Origin: an uncultured Clostridia bacterium
GTDB taxonomy: Bacteria > Bacillota_A > Clostridia > Christensenellales > Aristaeellaceae
DNA: 22,156 nt
Direction: 5' to 3'
NCBI GenBank assembly: GCA_946408865.1
Contig: CAMJTZ010000016.1
Span: 1 to 22,156 of the forward strand
In this document: positions 16,270-22,156 of the stretch, piece by piece
How positions within the stretch are numbered: the stretch's first letter is position 1
Layout: every line of letters begins with the position of its first letter
Notes under the pieces: generated by a model
Told to the model about the DNA's origin: nothing
Databases searched by the model: none
Seen by the model: only the letters and a program-made list of their open reading frames with translations
Position numbers and translations under genes: made by a program

Positions 16270-18450
16270 TTAGTCCTTCTGCTTTTCGGAACCTTTGTAT
16301 TCCACGCAGAGCATAGTCAGGTCGTCAAACTGTTCCGCTTCCTTCACGAATCCGTCCACAGAGGCGCGCACGTTTTTCAGCAGCTGCTCCGGCGCAGCGT
16401 CCGGATCCTGGTTCAGCGCGTCAATCATGCGGTCCGTTCCGTACAGTTCCTTTTCGGCGCTGGTGGCTTCCGGCACGCCGTCGGTGTAGATGAACAGCTT
16501 GCTGCCGGGCTCCAGCTGGATTTCATACGGCTTGTACCTCACGCTCTCGATGCCGCCAATCACGAAGCCGTGTTTGTCTTTGAACAGTTCAAAGGGTTTC
16601 CCCGGGAGCCGGAGCGCCGGGAATTCGTGTCCGGCGTTGGCGGCCGTCAGTTTGCCTGTTGAAAGTTCCAGAATCCCCAGCCAAACGGTCACAAACATCT
16701 GCGCCTCGTTGTTGGAGCAGATTGCGTCGTTGGTCTTCCGCAGGATCTCCGCGGGAGACCAGCCAAGCATAGCGGTACTCTGCAGGATAATCTTGGATGC
16801 CATCATGAACAGCGCCGCCGGAACGCCCTTGCCGGACACGTCCGCGATGACGATGCAAAGGTGGTCCTCGTCGATCAGGAAATAGTCATAGAAGTCGCCG
16901 CCCACTTCCTTGGCCGGATCCATCGATGCATAGATATCGAATTCGGGACGTTCCGGGAAAGCCGGATAGATATGCGGCAGCATGGACGCCTGGATGTTGG
17001 TCGCCAGCGCAAGTTCCGTGCCGATGCGCTCCTTCTCCGCGGTAACCGACCGTACCTGGGCCACGTATTGCAGCGTCCGCGCGGACAGCGTGGCGAAGGC
17101 TTCCGCCAGCGCCTCAATCTCATCCTTCGTGCGGTAGGTGTCCTCCATTCTGAACTGCAGATCTTCCCCGCCGAGGGAGGAAACCCGCTTCGTCATGGTT
17201 GTCAGCGGTTTCACAATGCGCCTGGAGAGGATGGCGGCGCCCGTCAGTCCCAGGATCGTCACGGCGATCAGCAGCACCGTGATCGTCGTGCGGGCGTGGG
17301 ACATTTCCGTGGCAAAGGCGTTTCTCGCATCTGCGAGAATGGTTTCGTGCTGCTGTTCCATCAGAACGGTCGGCTGGTCCGCCGCCGCTTTGTCCACCAG
17401 GTTGATGACAGTCCAGCCCACGGTTCCGATCGGCGCTCCGGTCATGTACCAGGTTTTCCCCTCCGCCTCAATCAGCCGTACGTCGGTGTTCTGCTTCAGG
17501 GCATCGCTGATGAAGGCCGCAAATTCTTCGCTGCCCGTTTTCCGGAGATCCTGGGCCGCTTCGTTGGCTTTCACCTGGAAGGCGCCTTCCTTCCGCGGGG
17601 AAAACACCACGTGTCCCTTGTCGTTAACGATCAGGGTGAAGCTTTCTTCCTTTGCGGAGGCGCTGACATATGCCGCCATATTGTCCAGGAACAGGTCCGC
17701 GCCGGCAACGGCCGCCAGTTCACCGTTCACATAGACCGGCGCTGCGCACATCACGCAGGTCTTCCCTGTGAAAACGTCCGTTACAATATCCGTGAAATAC
17801 AGTCCGCCGGTCCGGGAAGCGCCGTTGTACCATTCCCGCTCATGGATCGGAATGGAAACGACTTCTCCCTTTTCATCAAACTTGGAGGACGCGTGATCGT
17901 CAACCAGCAGCATGATCCCTTCCGGCAGGGCGATATAGCAGGAATCCACCTCCGCGTGGCCGTAGACTGACAGCAGCATCTCAGACAGGTTGCCGATCAC
18001 TCCGAGCTTCTCCGCGATTGCTGGATCGCTCAGGTTCACGCCTTCCTCCGTCAGCAGCTGCACGCTCGCGGTTCCGTCCGTTGCGGCGTCCGGGCCTTTC
18101 ACTTCGTGGACCGTATAGCGCTCCGGCGTCTCGAAGAGCATCCGTGTATAATCGCCGATGGTGCTCACGGCATCCGCGGTGTCTGAAAACATATCGTCCG
18201 CAATTTGAGCCTGCGTCTGCGCACCGCTGCTGATGCTCTGGGAAACCACGGCGTTCATGGTCTGATCCGAAATGGAGGAGATGGAGGCTTTCTGCTTTTC
18301 ATTCGCTTCGGTCACCAGGGCCGTGATAGAGTTCATCTGATGGTAAATCACAACGGAAAAAGCAGCCATGACCAGAATCAGCATGATCAGGACCAGGTTG
18401 AAAACTTTCTGCTGGATACCGCCCAGGGTAAAATGTCTGAACTGTTTCAT
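16270..18450 (-). CDS. Membrane sensor phosphatase: Cache-HAMP-SpoIIE/PP2C
   Basis: A 726-residue signalling protein. TM1 is at about 17-36; an extracellular double-Cache sensor occupies about 45-375, with the typical EWYNGA ... GLYFTDIVTD ... PVYVNGELAAVAGADL pattern. TM2 is at about 388-408, HAMP at 409-461, a short coiled linker, then a SpoIIE-type PP2C phosphatase at 505-716. The metal-binding aspartates are all there: GGDFYD (517-522), IADVSGKG (D537), TDGVPEA (about 656-662) and FDDLT (D709, D710). Such enzymes (RsbU/RsbP-like) dephosphorylate an anti-sigma antagonist or a related STAS protein; no such partner lies in this window apart from a possible HATPase at the right end. The start has GAGG 5 nt before the ATG. 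The carrier-protein gene follows 30 nt downstream, so an operon is likely. Confidence 0.92.
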   Translation of the reverse strand: MKQFRHFTLGGIQQKVFNLVLIMLILVMAAFSVVIYHQMNSITALVTEANEKQKASISSISDQTMNAVVSQSISSGAQTQAQIADDMFSDTADAVSTIGDYTRMLFETPERYTVHEVKGPDAATDGTASVQLLTEEGVNLSDPAIAEKLGVIGNLSEMLLSVYGHAEVDSCYIALPEGIMLLVDDHASSKFDEKGEVVSIPIHEREWYNGASRTGGLYFTDIVTDVFTGKTCVMCAAPVYVNGELAAVAGADLFLDNMAAYVSASAKEESFTLIVNDKGHVVFSPRKEGAFQVKANEAAQDLRKTGSEEFAAFISDALKQNTDVRLIEAEGKTWYMTGAPIGTVGWTVINLVDKAAADQPTVLMEQQHETILADARNAFATEMSHARTTITVLLIAVTILGLTGAAILSRRIVKPLTTMTKRVSSLGGEDLQFRMEDTYRTKDEIEALAEAFATLSARTLQYVAQVRSVTAEKERIGTELALATNIQASMLPHIYPAFPERPEFDIYASMDPAKEVGGDFYDYFLIDEDHLCIVIADVSGKGVPAALFMMASKIILQSTAMLGWSPAEILRKTNDAICSNNEAQMFVTVWLGILELSTGKLTAANAGHEFPALRLPGKPFELFKDKHGFVIGGIESVRYKPYEIQLEPGSKLFIYTDGVPEATSAEKELYGTDRMIDALNQDPDAAPEQLLKNVRASVDGFVKEAEQFDDLTMLCVEYKGSEKQKD

Positions 18451-18471
18451 GATAACCTCAGCTTATCTTTA

Positions 18472-18497
18472 TTTCTTCCGGCTTCCGCCGGAAGAAA
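18472..18497 (-). promoter_or_regulatory. Perfect 11-bp hairpin in the leader of the sensor-phosphatase mRNA
   Basis: An inverted repeat of 11 bp (18472-18482 with 18487-18497) around a 4-nt loop lies in the 5' leader, 12 nt upstream of the ribosome site at 18456-18459. There is no T-run in either direction, so it is not an ordinary terminator; an mRNA-protecting or translation-affecting stem, or a protein-binding palindrome, are possible. Confidence 0.55.
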
Positions 18498-18516
18498 GCA
18501 GAATAGAATATAGGAT

Positions 18517-18546
18517 ATTGTATCATTTGAATGGCGCAGAAGGCAA
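18517..18546 (-). promoter_or_regulatory. Candidate promoter for the phosphatase-acyltransfer operon
   Basis: On the minus strand TTGCCT (18546-18541), an 18-nt spacer and TACAAT (18522-18517), with TGA directly before the -10 (extended -10). It would give a leader of roughly 60 nt that contains the 11-bp hairpin. Confidence 0.45.
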
Positions 18547-18551
18547 TCTTT

Positions 18552-19643
18552 TTATCTGTGTCTTCTTCTGTCGTGAGCCTGGTAATACTGGCTCTTGTCC
18601 TCATACATCCGCTGGTCGCTGATCCGGATCATCTGTTCCAGGGAATTCCCGCATTCCGTGCCGGTGGCAAGGCCGATCGAAACGGACAGGCCGGACTGCC
18701 ATATATCATCCAGGAAGGCAGTCAGCATCTGTTTGATGTCGTCTTCACTGCAGTGGAGAAAAAGGATCATGAATTCATCCCCACCGGTACGGTAGCAAAG
18801 GGCGTTCTTCCCCATGATGCTCATAAAACTCCGGCTGAGAGTTTTCAGCGCACGGTCCCCGGCTTCATGACCCAGATCGTCATTGATCTTTTTCAGGCCG
18901 TTCATGTCCACGGAAGCAACCGCCGTGATCGTGTTTCTGAATTTTTGGCAGTCTTCATAGAAAGTCCTGCGGTTCCACAGACGGGTCAGCGGATCACGGT
19001 CCAGATCCTGCGCCCGCAGGAACAGGTAAAAGATCAGGCTGCTGATCAGGATCGCGGAAATAATGGCGACGCCTCCGAACAGCATGTCCACGCCGATCGC
19101 GCCCAGGCAGCCCAGTGCGCTCAGGTAAACCATGAAGAGTTCCCCCGTGCGGCGGTCCCTGAAGCGCAGATGAATCATGATCAGCGTCATGATCAGGTAA
19201 AAAATGCTGATGACAAACGCAGCCGCGTGCAGCGGACCTTCCCGGAACACATAGTCTTCGTCGATGGAGAAAACAAGCGGCATGAACAAGGCTGTGCAGT
19301 ACAGCAGCGCGTTGACCGCCACCGGAATCCACAGGAACCATTTGGGTTTCCCCGCGGGCCAGATCACCAGCAGGCAGCCGAGTACCGCTGCCGGCCGCAG
19401 CATGTAGCCCGCGATCGACGCAATCATGCGGATGCTTCTCCGGGCCGGATTCAGCGCGGCCACGCTTTCCGCGATATTCTGCCCCACGAGCAGCACGCAG
19501 ACCAGAAGCGTAATCCAGAAGCTTCCCTGGTGTACGCGTTCCGACAGGATATTCCTGTTCATCAGGATCACGGAGAAGAGCAGCACCAGCATCAGTGCAA
19601 GGTAGTGCTCCCCTCCGACAACTTTAGAGATATCGGCAATCAT
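18552..19643 (-). CDS. Membrane-bound GGDEF protein, probable diguanylate cyclase
   Basis: A 363-residue protein with about seven hydrophobic segments in residues 13-209 and a GGDEF domain from about 215 to 350. The domain opens with DPLTRLWNRR (217-226), has the metal-site region SVDMNGLKKINDDLGHEAGD, and an intact active-site RTGGDEF (285-291). It should therefore make cyclic di-GMP. The inhibitory RxxD site nine residues upstream is absent (G278 and A281 occupy the R and D positions). The start at 19643 has GGAG 8 nt upstream. A promoter-like sequence occurs between it and the sensor phosphatase, so it is not necessarily in the same transcript. Confidence 0.88.
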   Translation of the reverse strand: MIADISKVVGGEHYLALMLVLLFSVILMNRNILSERVHQGSFWITLLVCVLLVGQNIAESVAALNPARRSIRMIASIAGYMLRPAAVLGCLLVIWPAGKPKWFLWIPVAVNALLYCTALFMPLVFSIDEDYVFREGPLHAAAFVISIFYLIMTLIMIHLRFRDRRTGELFMVYLSALGCLGAIGVDMLFGGVAIISAILISSLIFYLFLRAQDLDRDPLTRLWNRRTFYEDCQKFRNTITAVASVDMNGLKKINDDLGHEAGDRALKTLSRSFMSIMGKNALCYRTGGDEFMILFLHCSEDDIKQMLTAFLDDIWQSGLSVSIGLATGTECGNSLEQMIRISDQRMYEDKSQYYQAHDRRRHR

Positions 19644-19722
19644 TCATCCATCTCCGGTTCACATGTCCATAATGTTTGCAGGGATGCATCCGTCCCTTTC
19701 CGGGAGAGAATGCTCAGCCTTT

Positions 19723-19751
19723 ATTCTACGAAAAATCGCTTCTGGATACAA
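19723..19751 (-). promoter_or_regulatory. Weak candidate promoter for the GGDEF gene
   Basis: On the minus strand TTGTAT (19751-19746), a 17-nt spacer and TAGAAT (19728-19723), about 75 nt before the GGDEF start. The -10 is good but the -35 is poor. It lies in the 215-bp divergent region 19644-19858, in which I see no gene. Confidence 0.33.
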
Positions 19752-19858
19752 GGCATTGTTCCGGACTGTCAAATCTTTGAAAAAATGGATGCCGCCCTTG
19801 CGTCCCAGGAGCAGATGCCGTATGATTAACTCAAACGGATCGGTAAGGAGCGTATAAG

Positions 19859-20122
19859 ATGAAGGATAAAGCAGCCGGGAAAAGGGGCGCCCGCGTGCTC
19901 GATGCGCTGTGCATCGCAGGCGTGCTGCTGATTCCTTTTTCCCTCGGAGCCTTTTTTGTGATGCTGATCCGGCACAATGCCGCGCCGCTGTGGTATCTGG
20001 TCATCCACGGACTGCTGACCGTGGCCGCTTTCATCGCACTCGGCCGGTTTATCGCGCTCGGACTTTTCCGTGCGATTCTGAATAAGCGTCCGCCGGAAGA
20101 GGAAGGCGGTGACGGCAGGTGA
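19859..20122 (+). CDS. Small two-segment membrane protein, 87 aa, unknown function
   Basis: An 87-residue protein with two hydrophobic segments at about 14-37 (LDALCIAGVLLIPFSLGAFF) and 44-68, and charged ends (KDKAAGKRGAR at the start, KRPPEEEGGDGR at the end). TAAGGAG at 19844-19850 is 8 nt before the ATG. It overlaps the metallophosphoesterase gene by 4 nt (GTGA), so the two are translationally coupled and may act together in the membrane. I do not recognise the family. Confidence 0.72.
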   Translation: MKDKAAGKRGARVLDALCIAGVLLIPFSLGAFFVMLIRHNAAPLWYLVIHGLLTVAAFIALGRFIALGLFRAILNKRPPEEEGGDGR

Positions 20123-21279
20123 ATTCCTTTGCTTTTCTGCTGGCCGCGATTGCCTTCGTCGGAATTTCGGTTTTTGTTTTTCTGAACTATCCCCTCTCCT
20201 GGCGGAAGGATAAGCGGTTCGTTGCGGTGCTGGCACTGTGGCATCTGGTGGGCACGGTGGCGCTGACGATCGTATTCACGCGTTTCCGCCTGATCGAATA
20301 TGAAAATATCCGGCATGAAATCAGCCGGACCGCCACCCTCTTTTTTATCTCAACCTCCCTGATGGCCATGTTCTTCGTCTTCCGGATCATCTATACGAGG
20401 GCGTACCGTTTCATCCTGCGGCGCACAGGGCGTGTGCCCGGAAACAGGCATCCTTTTCTCTCCGACCGGCATTATCAGACGGTCGTCTTCCTCCTGCTGT
20501 CCTTCGGAATTGCCCTTGCGGGTTATTTCAATATCGATTTCCTGCAGCAGACCACGTACGGCGTGCAGATCCGTGCGAAATCGGCGGAGGATGAACTGCG
20601 GATCTGCCTGATTGCGGACGTGCACGCCGGCTCCGGTACCTATGAATACACCTATGACGACATGGTGAAGCAGATCGACGCCTGCGACGCGGACGTGCTG
20701 CTGATCGGCGGCGATCTGTTTGACGAAACCACGGCGGAGAAAGACGCGGAGAGTTTTGTCCGGGTCCTTCAGACGATCCGCCAACCGAAGTTTGGAATTT
20801 ATTATGTTTACGGAAATCATGACGGGCTGATGGAGGACTGGGTCCCCGGCGCGAAGGACGCCATACTGAACGCCGACGTAAAAGTGCTTGCGGATGAGAT
20901 GGTGATTCTCGGGGAGGATATCCAGCTGATCGGCTGCCTGGATCCGTCGCTGCGCGCGGAAAGCTTTGAAAAACTGTTCGCGCGTCTGCATCCGGATCCG
21001 GAGAAGCCGGTCATCGTCCTGACGCACCGGCCGAAGCACTTCCGGGAAATGGCTTCCCTCGGCGTGGATCTTGTGATGGCCGGTCACACCCACGGTTTCA
21101 ATATTCCCCATTTCTTCAGCACCAGCCTTGTGAACGATATGCTCGACGGCACGCGTACTTATGGGGATATGCGTGCGGTCACCACCTCGGGTGTCGGCGC
21201 GTGGGGGTTCCACTACAAGTGGCCGGCGGAGAGCGAAGTCGTATGTATCCGGGTGCATTTTGACAAAACGGAGGAATAA
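20119..21279 (+). CDS. Membrane-anchored metallophosphoesterase, YkuE-like
   Basis: A 386-residue protein with about four N-terminal membrane segments (3-22, 36-55, 73-92, 121-138) followed by a calcineurin-like phosphoesterase domain from about 158. The full metal-ligand set is present: DVHAG (D167, H169), GGDLFDE (D199), YGNHDG (N233, H234), THRP (H303) and AGHTHG (H323, H325). Relatives such as YkuE/YaeI type enzymes act on the cell surface, possibly on lipid-linked or UDP-lipid phosphoesters; the substrate here is unknown. The start is GTG at 20119, overlapping the previous stop. The CPBP gene follows after 7 nt. Confidence 0.88.
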   Translation: MNSFAFLLAAIAFVGISVFVFLNYPLSWRKDKRFVAVLALWHLVGTVALTIVFTRFRLIEYENIRHEISRTATLFFISTSLMAMFFVFRIIYTRAYRFILRRTGRVPGNRHPFLSDRHYQTVVFLLLSFGIALAGYFNIDFLQQTTYGVQIRAKSAEDELRICLIADVHAGSGTYEYTYDDMVKQIDACDADVLLIGGDLFDETTAEKDAESFVRVLQTIRQPKFGIYYVYGNHDGLMEDWVPGAKDAILNADVKVLADEMVILGEDIQLIGCLDPSLRAESFEKLFARLHPDPEKPVIVLTHRPKHFREMASLGVDLVMAGHTHGFNIPHFFSTSLVNDMLDGTRTYGDMRAVTTSGVGAWGFHYKWPAESEVVCIRVHFDKTEE

Positions 21280-21286
21280 CGAAGCG

Positions 21287-21970
21287 ATGAAGAAGCTGAA
21301 GCCGTGGAAGAATATGGACGTGACTGTGAGCCTGCTCCTGCTGCTCCTGGCCGCGCTGTTCCTGGAGGTTGTTGTCACCAAGGCGCTTTTCCTGATCTGG
21401 CCGGAGCGGGAAGCCGGCTGGAGCGCGTCGGACATCAATAAGTTTTATATGCCTGCCGTGGCGCTGCTGGCCATTCCCTTCTGGCTGAAAACGCCGCTGG
21501 AGATCCGGTGGTCCGCGCTGAAATTCCGGAGCCGGAAAATGATCGGCCGGGAGATGCTCGAGGCGGCCGTCTTTTCCCTCCTGATTATTCTCGCGATCCT
21601 CGGGATACGCCTGTGGATCAACGCCCATGATCCGGAAGCGGCGGCAAAGCCCTGGTTCGGACTGTATCTGAACATTCACGGACGTTGGTTCTATCCGCTG
21701 AGCGTGATCCTGCAGGAAATCATGATCAAAGCCTTTGTGCAGGAAAATATCCGCCGTGCGAACACGACGGACAATAAACATATCACAGTGATTCTGACGG
21801 GACTGTTCTTTGCAATTCTGCACATGAACTACCCGCTGTATTACCTGGTTGCGGCGGGGGTCCTGTGCATGCTGACGGGCTACCTGTATGAGCGGGACGG
21901 AAATATCTGGGGCGCAGCGCTGATCCACTTTGCCCTGGGATTCATGCCGCGGGCATTCGGTATATACTGA
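21287..21970 (+). CDS. CPBP-family intramembrane protein with altered active site
   Basis: A 227-residue polytopic membrane protein. The three-part CPBP (Abi) pattern can be seen but is degenerate. Motif 1, normally EExxxRG, reads QEIMIKA (143-149): the first Glu is Gln and the Arg is Lys. Motif 2 FFAILH (H179) and motif 3 ALIHFALGF (H214) are kept. Members can be CAAX-type proteases or non-catalytic. The start at 21287 is chosen because the protein begins MKKLKPWKN and the previous gene ends just upstream; GGAGGA at 21270-21275 is 11 nt away, a rather long gap. Only 4 bp separate its stop from the converging minus-strand gene. Confidence 0.75.
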   Translation: MKKLKPWKNMDVTVSLLLLLLAALFLEVVVTKALFLIWPEREAGWSASDINKFYMPAVALLAIPFWLKTPLEIRWSALKFRSRKMIGREMLEAAVFSLLIILAILGIRLWINAHDPEAAAKPWFGLYLNIHGRWFYPLSVILQEIMIKAFVQENIRRANTTDNKHITVILTGLFFAILHMNYPLYYLVAAGVLCMLTGYLYERDGNIWGAALIHFALGFMPRAFGIY

Positions 21971-21974
21971 TCCC

Positions 21975-22156
21975 TTATTCCCGGAACATCACGCGGACGG
22001 CATTGGCCGGTTCCGTTTCCGGATCGTAGGTATACTCCAGTTCCTCCGCGGAAGCCTTCAGCACCCGGTAGGACAGTTCATTTTCCCCGCCTGACGGGTC
22101 AAACCGGCCGCCGCCGTACCGCATGGTTACGGTGGCGGTCTGTTCTTTTTCCGAAT
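21975..22156 (-). CDS. C-terminal fragment, possible HATPase-type regulator
   Basis: The minus strand is open from the right edge to TAA at 21977-21975, giving about 59 residues (one partial codon at the edge) that end in ANAVRVMFRE. The fragment contains TVTMRYGGGRFDPSGG, then ELSYRVLKASAEELEYTYD. This resembles the last strands of a histidine-kinase-like ATPase domain (anti-sigma/RsbW type), where a DP-containing loop is followed by a helix and two strands. If right, it could be the partner that the SpoIIE phosphatase system needs. The start lies outside the window and the call rests on a short stretch. Confidence 0.5.
   Translation of the reverse strand, partial: SEKEQTATVTMRYGGGRFDPSGGENELSYRVLKASAEELEYTYDPETEPANAVRVMFRE

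Noticed and set aside
14528..16273. 581-codon plus-strand open frame opposite the ligase and carrier genes
   Set aside because: The minus strand encodes all ligase and carrier motifs here; the opposite frame has low-complexity Arg/Gln/His composition and no recognisable domain.
16861..17970. 369-codon plus-strand open frame opposite the sensor phosphatase
   Set aside because: The minus strand carries an intact Cache-HAMP-SpoIIE protein; the plus frame is a composition artefact.

Overview
The window looks like a chromosomal stretch of a GC-rich, Gram-positive, Clostridia-type bacterium. The signs are strong AGGAGG-type ribosome sites, secreted proteins with typical Firmicute signal peptides, bacterial Ig-like (BIG2) repeat proteins, a sensor with a SpoIIE-type phosphatase domain, and a DltA/DltC-like ligase and carrier. 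An uncultured gut or rumen Clostridia (Christensenellales-like) fits, but that placement is inference. I see no tRNA, rRNA, CRISPR array, insertion sequence or phage gene.

Layout. (1) 1-4727, plus strand: a branched-chain amino acid type ABC importer in the order livJ (5' truncated)-livH-livM-livG-livF. A hairpin lies between the binding-protein gene and the permease genes, and a strong intrinsic terminator follows livF. (2) 4750-7988, minus strand: two secreted proteins in one operon, a five-repeat BIG2 protein followed by an SH3-like-domain protein. (3) 8145-9196, plus strand: a 60-residue membrane protein and a 199-residue secreted protein of unknown function. Each follows a recognisable extended -10 promoter, and the second ends in a terminator. 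(4) 9213-16239: an acyl-activation and transfer locus with two converging arms. The plus arm has an AMP-forming ligase and an acyltransferase_3 membrane protein. The minus arm has an acyl carrier protein, a DltA-like ligase, an MBOAT acyltransferase and a membrane-anchored SGNH protein. The arms overlap tail to tail by 41 bp. (5) 16270-19643, minus strand: a Cache-HAMP-SpoIIE phosphatase sensor only 30 bp upstream of the carrier-protein gene, preceded by a membrane GGDEF protein. (6) 19859-21970, plus strand: a small membrane protein, a YkuE-like membrane metallophosphoesterase and a CPBP-family membrane protein with a degenerate active site. (7) 21975 to the end, minus strand: the C-terminus of a protein that may be an HATPase-type regulator.

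The most interesting part is region 4 together with the phosphatase of region 5. The minus arm has the parts list of a D-alanylation (dlt) pathway: carrier, ligase, MBOAT and SGNH protein. However, its gene order is carrier-ligase-MBOAT-SGNH, and its MBOAT looks more AlgI-like than DltB-like. The plus-arm ligase is a clear relative of the minus-arm ligase but has lost the FDxS aspartate (now Ala207) that holds the substrate amino group, and its FCGE cysteine is replaced by isoleucine (Ile279). I infer that the two arms load different acyl groups, perhaps an amino acid and a non-amino carboxylate, onto cell-surface or exported polymers. The adjacent SpoIIE-type sensor phosphatase may be co-transcribed with the minus arm and may control it.
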